Source: CAWDYA01 sp963806495 (GTDB taxonomy: Bacteria > Acidobacteriota > Polarisedimenticolia > JACPZX01 > DASXTC01). Taken from it: a stretch of 64,000 nt of DNA. The position numbers and the translations under genes are program-made. Positions 1 through 8,850 of the stretch are shown here, piece after piece (within the stretch, counting starts at the first letter, position 1; each line of letters starts with the position of its first letter). The notes below the pieces were generated by a model. That model was given only the letters and a program-made list of their open reading frames with translations, did no database searches and was not told the origin of the DNA. The stretch lies in the NCBI GenBank assembly GCA_963806495.1, contig CAWDYA010000007.1:392095-456094 (forward strand). The letters run 5' to 3'.

Positions 1-2
1 CG

Positions 3-677
3 GGCTCGCGGGTCCTGTTCGAAGGGGCGCAGGGGACGATGCTGGACATCGATCACGGCACGTATCCGTTCGTCACTTCCTCCAACTCGACCGCGGGGGG
101 CGCGTGCACCGGCATTGGCATTGGCCCGACCGCCATCGACGGGGTGCTGGGGATCTTCAAGGCCTACGGCACGCGGGTGGGCGAAGGGCCGTTTCCCACC
201 GAGGAGCTCGGCCCGATGGGCGACAGGATCCGGGAGCGCGGACGCGAGTATGGCACCGTGACGGGACGTCCGCGGCGTTGCGGCTGGTTCGACGCCGTGG
301 CCGCGCGGTACGCCGTTCGGGTGAGCGGCATGGACAGCGCGGCGCTGACGCTGCTCGACGTGCTGGATGCGTTCGACGAGATCCGGGTCTGCACCGGGTA
401 CCGCCACAAGGGGTCCGTGCTGAAGGAGATCCCGGCGGAGTGGCCGATCCTGCAGTCGTGCGAGCCGGACTACGTCACGCTGAAGGGATGGAAGCAGGAG
501 ACCACCGGCTGCCGGTCGTGGGACGACCTGCCGGCCGCGGCGCAGGACTATGTGAGGACGCTGGAGGATCTGCTCGAGACCGATATCGACCTGGTATCGG
601 TCGGGGCGACACCGGAGTGCAGCGTGCTGCGCGATGTCTCGAAGCTGTCCGCCTGGCTCTCCGCTCAGGAGGCCTGA
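3..677 (+). CDS. purA: Adenylosuccinate synthetase, C-terminal part (runs off left edge)
   Basis: The enzyme joins IMP and aspartate using GTP to give adenylosuccinate, the first committed step to AMP, in the cytoplasm. The window starts inside the gene; the reading frame is open from base 3 and ends with TGA at 675-677. About 224 residues are visible. Family motifs seen are GAQGTMLDIDHGTYPFVTSS, KAYGTRVGEGPFPTE and TGRPRRCGWFD, which form the IMP/aspartate-binding C-terminal half. The end of the protein looks complete. It converges on the glycosyltransferase gene on the other strand with only 14 bases between them. The identification is secure; only the missing N-terminus limits it. Confidence 0.95.
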   Translation, partial: GSRVLFEGAQGTMLDIDHGTYPFVTSSNSTAGGACTGIGIGPTAIDGVLGIFKAYGTRVGEGPFPTEELGPMGDRIRERGREYGTVTGRPRRCGWFDAVAARYAVRVSGMDSAALTLLDVLDAFDEIRVCTGYRHKGSVLKEIPAEWPILQSCEPDYVTLKGWKQETTGCRSWDDLPAAAQDYVRTLEDLLETDIDLVSVGATPECSVLRDVSKLSAWLSAQEA

Positions 678-691
678 CCGGGGGCGCCGCC

Positions 692-1789
692 TCAGCGAGC
701 GCCGCCATGCATGCGGATGGCCCTTCGCAGAAGCTCTTCGAGGCGATCCATGTTGGCCGAAAGGTCGCCTTCCTTCTCCACGAGCGTGCGGTTCACGGGT
801 GCCGCTGCCTTGCGCAACGCGCGATCCTCGATCGCTCGCTCGAGGGCCACGCTGAGCGAGACGGCGTCTCCCGGCTCGAAGAACAGCCCCGTCTCGCCCT
901 CACGGATCCATCCCCGGTTGGCCCGGATCCGGCTCACGACGGGAAACAGGCCGCAGGCCATCGCCTCGAGAAGCGAGGAACTGGTCCCGTCGCTCAGCGA
1001 GGCGGAGACGTAAACGTGAGCCGACCGGAGCAAAGCACGCAGGGTGTCGTGGTCGACCTCTCCGGCGAACGTGACCGACTCGCCCAAGCCGAGTGAGGCG
1101 GCCTGCGACCGCCGGCGCTCCAGGTCCGGTCCGCCGCCTACCAGTGTGCAGCGCAGCGGCGGGCCCGCCCCTTTCAGCCTGGCCAGCGCCGCGACGAGCG
1201 TCTCGTTGCCGTAGACCGGCTCCTGCCGGCGGGTACAGACGATGTGGATGGGCCCGTCTGCCTCGTCTTCGGCCGCTGCGGGAGCGAAGAAGGATGTGTC
1301 GACGCCCACGGGGAAGCAGGCGATCTTCTCGGGGGTCACGCCGCAGGCCACCAGCTTCTCGACGAGTTCCTCGGAGACGGCGTGCACGAGCCGCGCCCGC
1401 CCGCACACGTATCGCATCATCGGCCCATGCAGACGTCCTCCCGGCAGATAGCCCGCCTGTTCCAGCACGTCGCCACCGCGTGCCGAGACCACCAGCGGCC
1501 CCCTCCAGGCGAGGGCGGCCGTCATCCCGTTGGAGCTCAGATAGGTGGCGAGGACGACATCGGGGGCGAAGCCGGAAAGCAGTCGGCGGACGCGTGGCAC
1601 CCTGGCGAGGAACCGGAGCGGGCCCGGCATCTCGAAACGGACGGGCCGATCGAGGTGGACGACACGGACACCCTCCAGCGGGTTGGGGCTGAACGAGAGC
1701 ACGAGGACCTGATGGCCGCGTTGCAGGAGCTGGCGGGCGTAGTGTCTGGTCCAGACAGCGTTGGTATGCGCCACCAGCGCGACCTTCAT
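692..1789 (-). CDS. GT4-type glycosyltransferase
   Basis: This is a 365-residue GT-B fold glycosyltransferase. The N-terminus reads MKVALVAHTNAVWTRHYARQ, the usual start of family 4 enzymes with an early Rossmann strand. The C-terminal half carries GVDTSFF and the donor-site stretch DGTSSSLLEAMACGLFPVV, where the glutamate of the E-x7-E motif lies. No signal peptide is present, so it should act on the cytoplasmic face of the membrane, transferring a nucleotide-sugar residue to a lipid-linked or other acceptor. The acceptor and sugar cannot be read from the sequence. It follows asnB on the same strand with a 25-base gap, so the pair may be one surface-glycan transcription unit. A GAGGTGA-like ribosome site precedes the ATG. 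Confidence 0.85.
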   Translation of the reverse strand: MKVALVAHTNAVWTRHYARQLLQRGHQVLVLSFSPNPLEGVRVVHLDRPVRFEMPGPLRFLARVPRVRRLLSGFAPDVVLATYLSSNGMTAALAWRGPLVVSARGGDVLEQAGYLPGGRLHGPMMRYVCGRARLVHAVSEELVEKLVACGVTPEKIACFPVGVDTSFFAPAAAEDEADGPIHIVCTRRQEPVYGNETLVAALARLKGAGPPLRCTLVGGGPDLERRRSQAASLGLGESVTFAGEVDHDTLRALLRSAHVYVSASLSDGTSSSLLEAMACGLFPVVSRIRANRGWIREGETGLFFEPGDAVSLSVALERAIEDRALRKAAAPVNRTLVEKEGDLSANMDRLEELLRRAIRMHGGAR

Positions 1790-1814
1790 CTCGCGTCACC
1801 TCTATGCAGGCCTG

Positions 1815-3731
1815 TCAGCTGAACCTCCGGCCTTCTCCATCGAGGTAGAGGCGCATCCACAACTCGAGGAAGAAAACCTGCGAAAGCGTGGTCGTGAGAT
1901 CGCGGTGATTCTCGTAGAATTGATGTTTGAGCCATTCAGTGAACCCAACGTCGAAGACTCCACGCGAGCGGACACGCGCGGGAGCCAGGGCATCGTACAC
2001 CTGCTCCTGCAGCGCCCCCCTGAGCCAGGTCTCCAAAGGTGACGCGAAGCCCTTTTTCTCACGATAGATGCAGTGTCTGGGGATGTACCGTTCCGCAAGC
2101 TTCTTGAGGACACACTTCAGACGAGGTCCTTGAATGTGCATGGAAGCGGGGATCGTCGCCGCCAGCTCCACCAGGCGATGATCGAGGAAGGGGACTCTTG
2201 CTTCCAGGGATACGGCCATGCTCATCTTGTCCTGCAGCAGAAGAAGAGTGTCGACAAGCGTCATGTGAGTGTCCATGTACATAGCCTGATCGACAGGATC
2301 GTCCAAGTCCGCAATCCGGCTCCAGTAGCCTTCGAAGGTGTCATCCTGAAAGGTCGCACGCGTCAGGTCGCAAAATCCAGCGGCGAAAAACGAGCCTGGA
2401 TAGTCCTGCGGCAGATAGGATGTGGCATTCGCCCAGGAGCGCCTAATGTCCCCGTGAGCGGTCCTGACGAATCTCTTGGCGATGCGCATCGTATTGGTCA
2501 CTCGGCTGGTGTGTCGCTCGGGCAGCATCGCAATAAGCGGCTCGATCAGGCTGGAGCGCACCAAAGAAGGGATCCTCAGGTATCGGCCGTGATATTTTGC
2601 GGCGAGATATCGACGATATCCGCCGAACAACTCGTCGCCGCCGAGTCCGGAAAGCGTGACAGTGACTTGTTTCCTGGCGAACTCGCTCACGGCGAGAGTG
2701 AGGAAAGCGGCGTTGTCGCCACACGGCTCGTCGAGATGCCAGACGACCCGCTCCACGTCTCTCAGCAGATCCTCGGATTTCAGGATCATCTGATGGTGTT
2801 TCATCCCATATTGCCGAGCGACTTCCCCGGAATACTGCAGCTCGTTCATATAGGCTCCCTCCTCGCCGAAGCCGATGGAGAAGGCCTCGACGGGCTGAGA
2901 GCTGAACCGGCACATCATCGCGGCGACGAGTGACGAGTCCACACCCCCGGACAGGAAGACGCCGATCGGTACGTCGCTCACCATCCGGATCCGCACCGAC
3001 TCCTGCAGCATCTCATCCAGGGCGTCCAGAAGTTCCCGCTCCTCCCAATCTCGCTTGCGATCGAAATGGACGTCCCAGTATCTCCGATCCGCGAAGCCAT
3101 TCCGATCGAACGTCGCGACATGACCCGCCTCGAGCCTCCGGATTTCCTTGAAGGTGGAACGCGGCGCCGGCACGGTGGAGAAGTTCATGTAGGCCGCGAT
3201 CGCATGCGGCTCCAGGCTCAGATCGAGACCGGGTACCCCGAGCAGCGCCTTGGTCTCCGAGGCGAACAGGAGGCGATTCGGCTGGCAGGCGTAGTAGAGC
3301 GGCTTGATCCCGAGACGGTCTCGCGCGAGAACGAGACGCTCCTGCCGCGTGTCCCACAGAGCTATGGCGAACATCCCGTTGAGGTGATCCACGAAATCGA
3401 GCCCGTGATCCTCGTACAGGTGCAGGATGGTCTCACCGTCGCCGCCCGTCTTGAATACGTGTCCCCTGGAGACAAGCTCCTCCCGGAGCGCGCGATAGTT
3501 GTAGATCTCTCCGTTGAAGACGAGCCAGATCGAGTCGTCCTCGTTCGACATCGGCTGGGGGCTGCCGGCCAGGTCGATGATGCTCAGTCGCCGGAAGCCG
3601 AGCGCCGCTGGCCCGCTGGTGTGAAGGCCGTCGTCATCGGGGCCGCGGTGCCTGAGCGCCGCGGTCATCCCGCTCACGACCTCGCGCTCGGGCGGGCCGG
3701 CAAAGTCGACGATTCCGCAGATGCCGCACAT
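1815..3731 (-). CDS. asnB: Asparagine synthase (glutamine-hydrolysing)
   Basis: A class II glutamine amidotransferase fused to an ATP-dependent synthetase, 638 residues, the normal length. The protein starts MCGICGIVDFAG, so Cys2 is the glutaminase nucleophile once Met is removed. The PP-loop signature SGGVDSS near residue 260 binds ATP for activation of the aspartate side chain. It makes asparagine, or amidates a related carboxylate; homologues of this length are common in exopolysaccharide loci, where the substrate may be a sugar acid. The adjacent co-directional glycosyltransferase supports that reading but does not prove it. A GGAGG stretch lies upstream of the ATG. Reading frame is intact. 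Confidence 0.9.
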   Translation of the reverse strand: MCGICGIVDFAGPPEREVVSGMTAALRHRGPDDDGLHTSGPAALGFRRLSIIDLAGSPQPMSNEDDSIWLVFNGEIYNYRALREELVSRGHVFKTGGDGETILHLYEDHGLDFVDHLNGMFAIALWDTRQERLVLARDRLGIKPLYYACQPNRLLFASETKALLGVPGLDLSLEPHAIAAYMNFSTVPAPRSTFKEIRRLEAGHVATFDRNGFADRRYWDVHFDRKRDWEERELLDALDEMLQESVRIRMVSDVPIGVFLSGGVDSSLVAAMMCRFSSQPVEAFSIGFGEEGAYMNELQYSGEVARQYGMKHHQMILKSEDLLRDVERVVWHLDEPCGDNAAFLTLAVSEFARKQVTVTLSGLGGDELFGGYRRYLAAKYHGRYLRIPSLVRSSLIEPLIAMLPERHTSRVTNTMRIAKRFVRTAHGDIRRSWANATSYLPQDYPGSFFAAGFCDLTRATFQDDTFEGYWSRIADLDDPVDQAMYMDTHMTLVDTLLLLQDKMSMAVSLEARVPFLDHRLVELAATIPASMHIQGPRLKCVLKKLAERYIPRHCIYREKKGFASPLETWLRGALQEQVYDALAPARVRSRGVFDVGFTEWLKHQFYENHRDLTTTLSQVFFLELWMRLYLDGEGRRFS

Positions 3732-3827
3732 GGTCGCGGGTCAGGCCTCCGCTGGAGGGTTTCAAGGAAGGCATCAATATAGCGTCCCCCGGAACGGGCG
3801 CGCCAATGGATAAAGGCCGGTGCCGCC

Positions 3828-4643
3828 TCAGCGTGTGTGTTGTTCGAGGAAGGCGATGGTCTTCGGCCAGGCGGCTTCGGCCGCCCTCTTGTTGGCGCCG
3901 TCACGGCCCGACTGCGCCCGCAGAAAGCCGTGCCCCGCCCCCTCGTAGGAGAAATGCTCGTAGCTCCTTCCGGCGGCCTTCATCGCCGCGACGGTGGGCT
4001 CGATGGTGGCTCCCACCCGGGCGTCGTCGCCGCCGTACAGTCCCAGCACGGGGGCCTTGATCGCCTCGATGGCCGAGGCCTCCGTCGGCGCGGTGCCGTA
4101 GTAGACGACGGCCGCGTCGAGGCCGGGCTGGCTCGCGGCGTAGGCGAAGCTGCGCGAGCCGCCCCAGCAGAACCCGATCACGGCGCTGTGGCCGTCGGCC
4201 GCCGGCAGGCCGAGTCCGTACCGGCGGACGGCATCGAGACGCTTCGTCACCTCGTCCTGATCCAGGGCCGCGACCAGCTTGACCCGGTCGTCGCGACTCG
4301 CCACCGACTCGCTTCCGCCCCCGGAGGGCCCCTTGCCCGACAGCAGGTCGGGCGCCAGCGCGATGAACCCCTCGGCGGCTAGCGAGTCGGCCACGCTGCG
4401 CACCCAGTCGCTCAACCCGAAGATCTCGTGGATCACGATCACCACCGGCGCCTTGTCCTTCCGCTCCGGGTAGACCACCCAGGTCTTCACCCCCTCGACA
4501 TCCACCCATTCGCCGTGGCGCGGCGAGCTGTCGAGCGCGGTCCTGGCGGTCTCCTCGGCGGGGGGGAGGTTCGGCTTGTCGGTCGCGGCGGCCGTCAGGA
4601 CGACGGTCAGGCCGAGAGTCAGGATGGTCGCTACCGGTCTCAT
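3828..4643 (-). CDS. Dienelactone hydrolase family protein, secreted
   Basis: An alpha/beta hydrolase of 271 residues. The dienelactone hydrolase triad can be read directly: Cys159 in GFCWGGS, Asp in YGGDDARV near residue 206, and His238 in GAGHGFL. The N-terminus MRPVATILTLGLTVVLTAAA is a signal peptide, so the enzyme is exported. The ATG at 4641-4643 was chosen because AGGAAGGAGG sits just upstream and because the sequence before it belongs to the end of the sulfatase gene. It lies 23 bases after the sulfatase stop codon and probably shares its transcript. The substrate is unknown; members cleave esters or lactones, and many secreted ones are uncharacterised. Confidence 0.85.
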   Translation of the reverse strand: MRPVATILTLGLTVVLTAAATDKPNLPPAEETARTALDSSPRHGEWVDVEGVKTWVVYPERKDKAPVVIVIHEIFGLSDWVRSVADSLAAEGFIALAPDLLSGKGPSGGGSESVASRDDRVKLVAALDQDEVTKRLDAVRRYGLGLPAADGHSAVIGFCWGGSRSFAYAASQPGLDAAVVYYGTAPTEASAIEAIKAPVLGLYGGDDARVGATIEPTVAAMKAAGRSYEHFSYEGAGHGFLRAQSGRDGANKRAAEAAWPKTIAFLEQHTR

Positions 4644-4666
4644 GTTTCCTCCTTCCTTTCGTGGCG

Positions 4667-6711
4667 TCATTCGATGTAGCCGAGCGACTTCAGGGTGTCG
4701 AGAAGTTCCTCGTCCTTCTTGTCCCGATCGCTCGATGCGGTTCCGAGCGAATTCACCAGGAAAGTCGTCGAGCCGGCCTGCGAGAAGCCTCAGCAGCTCG
4801 GGCTCGGCCGCGGACAAATCCCTCGTCTCGCCCGGATCCTCCTCGAGATCGTACAACTCGTACGCGTCGGGCGCCGAGGGGCCGAGAACCGTCCTCTCTC
4901 TGAAGCCCAGCAGTTCACTCGTCTTGATGTCGTCGGCCCCGAGAGCCGGATCGATGCGCGTGGCCCTGGCATGGTCGTGGGGCACCAGGATCAGCTTGTA
5001 CCGCCCGAGCCGGATCGAGCGCAGCTTGCCCGCCTCGCCCGGGATCGTGGGAAGGGGGTTCTGCGACAGATAGGACAGGTCCGACTCGCTGAAGATCTCG
5101 CGGTTGCCTATGTCACGGGAGGGCGTGCTCGCCTCCCGGAGAGAGCACCGCCGCGAGGCTCATTCCGTCGCGCTCCGACGCATATCCGATATCGAACATG
5201 TCGAGCAACGTCGGCGTGACGTCGATGAGGCTAACGGGCTCATCTATCTTGCGCCCGTCGGTCTGGCCCGGCAGATGGAACATCAGGGGGATATGCAGAC
5301 TCTGCTGGTAGACACGGTCGCCGTGGGAGAAGAAGTACCCGTGCTCTCCGAGGCTCTCTCCGTGATCGGCCGTGACCACGAGAACTGTTCGCCCGCCGGC
5401 AGGCCCGTCGGTCGCGGCATCGACCAACCGTTTCACCTGATCGTCGAGAAAACGCACTTCCCCCGCGTACAGGGAGTCGAGGCGCTCCACCTCCTCGGCG
5501 GGCATCGTGTTGTGATGAATCACGTCGCCTATCGTGAGCTTCCCAGATTCGATCTCGTCGTAAACCGTGAGCGGCTGTCGGGGCGACGGGTCGACCTCAT
5601 CGCGGTACGGCTCGGGCGGCTCATAGGTCCAGTGCGGGTCCAAGTAGTGGACCCAGAGAAAGAACGGCCGGCCCTCGACCGCGTGAAGCATCTCGATCGC
5701 GCGGTCGGTGGTGACGTCGGCGACCTCGGACTGCGGGCGGGTGGTGTCAAAGCGATTGAGAAAGAAGGTCACGGCACGGGGGTGGAGCCTGGCGAGCAGG
5801 TCGAGAAGCACCAGGTGCTTGACCTGGCCGCGCAGGCCCAGCCTCCCCTGGTAGGTGTCGAAGCCCTGCGAGATGCCGCTGCCGCGATCGATGAGGCCGT
5901 TTGTCAGGACGGCCGCCGTGACCCACCCACGGCTCCGGAACTCCTCGGCCAGCGTCCGGTTCGACCAGGCGAGTGTCGAGAACAGGCTCTCGAAACCGTG
6001 ACGATAAGTGTAGTCACCGGTCATCAGGGAGGAGATCGCCTGAGGCGTCTTGGGGATCGGCGTGGACGTGTCGAGGAACGCGAACGAACGAGAGGCCAGG
6101 GCGTCGAGGCCGGGCGTGCGCGATTTCTCGAGCCCGGGCGGGAGCTCGCCCTGCCCCCTGAAAGCGCCCAGGGCGTCGGCGCGCAGCGTATCGATCGTGA
6201 TCAGCAGCACGCTGCGGGCCCCCTCGGGAGGCGTCGGCGCGCCGAGCGCCATCCGCGCGCTCAGAAAGGCGGGCACCGAGATCGTCACGACGATCAGCAG
6301 TGAGGCGGCGACCCAGGAGATCCGAAGAGGAGCGGTACGCCGGGGCGCGAGCGCCGCGGTCGCGAGCAGGACGAGCGTCACCACGCCGAGCATCGTCCAG
6401 GTCGCTCCCGGGATCCCGAGAACCGGCTGGAGCGCCCGCGATCCTCCCCACGCGAGCAACAGCGCCATCAGCGGGATCAGGGCGGTCGGGCCGACACCGA
6501 GGCGGCGGGCGAGCAGGGTCCCAGCGAGGAAACCGGCGACGGCGCCGTACACGGCGGCCAGGGCGATCCCCCACCAGGCGAACGTCAGCGAGTCGGCGCG
6601 GCTGTCATACAGCACGGGCGACCATCTGGCGAGCCAGATCGCCGCTTCGACCGCGCCGAACGCGGCCATGACGAGGCAGGCCGCGGCCGCCGTGAGAAGG
6701 GGACGCTTCAC
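4667..6711 (-). CDS. Membrane-anchored sulfatase / alkaline-phosphatase superfamily enzyme (two frame breaks)
   Basis: About 680 residues when two one-base frame breaks are bridged, near 5113-5117 and near 4753. The N-terminal ~150 residues hold several hydrophobic helices; a catalytic domain follows with SVLLITIDTLRADALG (metal-binding Asp) and VVTADHGESLGEHGYFFSHG (metal-binding Asp/His). The region after the first break reads REIFSESDLSYL, then ELYDLEEDPGETRDL, a sulfatase C-terminal hallmark; after the second it ends DTLKSLGYIE with a TGA at 4667-4669. The canonical Cys/Ser-x-Pro-x-Arg formylglycine motif is not seen; the nucleophile position reads STPIPKTPQAISS, so a phosphoesterase or phosphoglycerol-transferase-like activity is possible. 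Its ATG overlaps the stop codon of the peptidase upstream. Confidence 0.8.
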
Positions 6712-8850
6712 TCGAGTGACTCGACCGCGCGGGCAGCCGCCTCGAGCATCGGCTGCGCCGAAAGAGGCTCACCCACGGCCTGTCGCATCCAGACGTCGGG
6801 TGTGATCGAGCCCAGCCTGCAGATCCGCTCGAACTCGGGCCCGAGGGCGGGACTCTGCCTGAAGTGGCTCTCGATCTGGAAGGCGATCAGGTGCCCGAGC
6901 GGATAGTCGGGCAGATACAGCCCCGCGTCGATCATGTGCGAGTAGACGGCCAGTATCGGCACGTCCTTCACGCCGAACATCGCGGCGAAATGCCGGTTCC
7001 ATACGTCCTGGGCGATGGACACGACGGCCTCGCGGAACCGTGCCGGGGAGGCGTCCGGGTGCTCGTATAGCCAGCGCCATGCCCCCATGTCGACGAGCGC
7101 CACGGCGGCGATCTCGCGGGTGGCCCAGAAGGTCTCCAGGGCCTCGAGATTCTGCGAGTCGGCGTCCGGCCCGGAGAGGCCCAGAAGCTGCAGATCGCGC
7201 GACTGGAAGACGAAGGCGAGCGCCTCCGTGAACGCGGTGTTGGGGACGCCCTGGAGCAGGGTGTGATCGATCGACGTCACCGAGAAGACCTGTTCGACGT
7301 TGTGCCCCATTTCGTGCACGGCGATGTTGTAACCCTTGTAATCCATCCCCCCTGGTCCGACGCGGGTCCTCAGATGGGCGTCGTCGTCACGGCGGGTGGC
7401 TCCGAGCGCGTGGCCCGCGCCGCGCGACGGATCGACCGTGATGTGTTCGGCGAGGAATGCCGCCTGTTTCACGGTGAAGCCGAGCTCGCGGAACATCCGC
7501 GGCATATCGGCGGCATACGCCTCGGCGGTCGGGTACCGCTCGCGCGTGCGGGCGTCGAGCTCCGACTCGGAGTAGCGGCCCCGCGGCTTGAACCCGACGT
7601 ACCATATGTCGAACGGCTCGAGAGGTCTGCCGAGCCGTCGCGCGATGAGCGCCGCGACGCGAGTGCCGAGCGGTGAGGAGAGCACCGACTCGAAGAGCTT
7701 CTCGACCTGCTTTTCCGGGATCTCGCGGTCGACGTTGAACCGGCGATCGATGAAGGTCGGGTTGTCCGGGTGATACGGGATCCTCTCTACGCACCGCCTC
7801 GAACACCGCGATCCAGCGTCGGTAGCGCTCGTCCGGCTCGCGCGCCGTGTCCGCCACGGCACGTCGTCCCTCCGGCGCGGGCGTGTCCGGGATGGGCGAC
7901 ACCGCCACCGTGTTGGCGTAGGGATCCCAGTCCACGAGGGGGTTGTCGATGGCCACGGCCGGTATCTCCTGCCGGACGATGCGTTCCATCACCTTCTGGA
8001 TCATGCGCTGGCGGGCCAGGCCGTCAGGGTCGGCGTAGCGCGCCTTCAGCTCGTCGCGCAGCCCCCAGTGAGTGATGAGGCGGAGGCCTTCAGGGAACAG
8101 CCGCTGTCCGGAGTCGTCCAGCAGGTGATGCATGAAGATGTTGTACCCGCTGATGTACGTGTCCGCCGCCGCGAACGCCTCGGCGATCCGCTGGTTCACG
8201 TCGGCGGGAACGCGCGAGGAGAATTGCGCGGCGAGCCGTGTCTCGGCCCAGGCGCGGCGGCTCCAGGAGGCCCCATCGGTCATCCGCTGGTCCAGCGTGG
8301 TGAGAGGGAAGTTGAGCAGCACCACGAACGCCAGCTTGTTGCCGAACAGATCCTCGGTGACATGGGCGCGAGGGGAGTAGGCGGCGAGGATGCGGTCCAC
8401 CGGCAGGATCGGCCCGATGTCGAGATCCACGCCGCGGCGCAGGTCACGCTCCATCGAGGTGAGGTAGCCGCCAATCCGCTCGAAAGAGAACTCGAGCCGG
8501 TCGAAGGTGGCGTCGTACAGTTCGCCGCGGGGGATGAACTCGTCCTGGAGGAACCCGCGAAGCGCCTCCGCATCCCCGTCCGAGGGCCGCCACGCCCTGA
8601 GCACCTGCGCGACGCCCTGGTCGATCCGCGCCGCTTCCGCGGGGCCCGCCGTGTCATGAGCCGCGTGGAGCCGGCGCGCCGCCTGCTCCGCGGCCGCACT
8701 CCACGCGGCGCGGTCCTCATCGGGTGCGTCGGTCCTGCCGAATGACCACGAGGCCCCGGCGAGAAGCAGCCCCGAGGCGAGAGCGAGACGAATCGCTCCG
8801 CTGAGGAGCGGCGGAAGGACTGTTCCGAAGACGAGATGGTCGTGGTTCAT
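6708..8850 (-). CDS. Secreted zinc metallopeptidase, M3/gluzincin-like (one frame break)
   Basis: A composite gene of about 713 residues; the frame changes once near 7783-7795, where FEAV passes into VERIPYHPDN. The zinc motif HEMGH appears in GYNIAVHEMGHNVEQVF, with a downstream glutamate in AFTEALAFVFQS as the likely third ligand, the gluzincin pattern of M2/M3-type peptidases. The N-terminus has a hydrophobic stretch, LALASGLLLAGASW, so export or membrane anchoring is expected. The stop codon overlaps the start of the sulfatase gene and its start lies at the end of the carboxypeptidase gene (4-base overlap), so the three form a tight operon. The exact peptidase family is not certain. Confidence 0.75.

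Noticed and set aside
1815..3731. asnB as a lasso-cyclase (B-protein homologue) for the 62 kb peptide
   Set aside because: It retains the Cys2 glutaminase domain and normal length, lies 58 kb away and neighbours a glycosyltransferase; a lasso cyclase lacks an active glutaminase and would be near the precursor.
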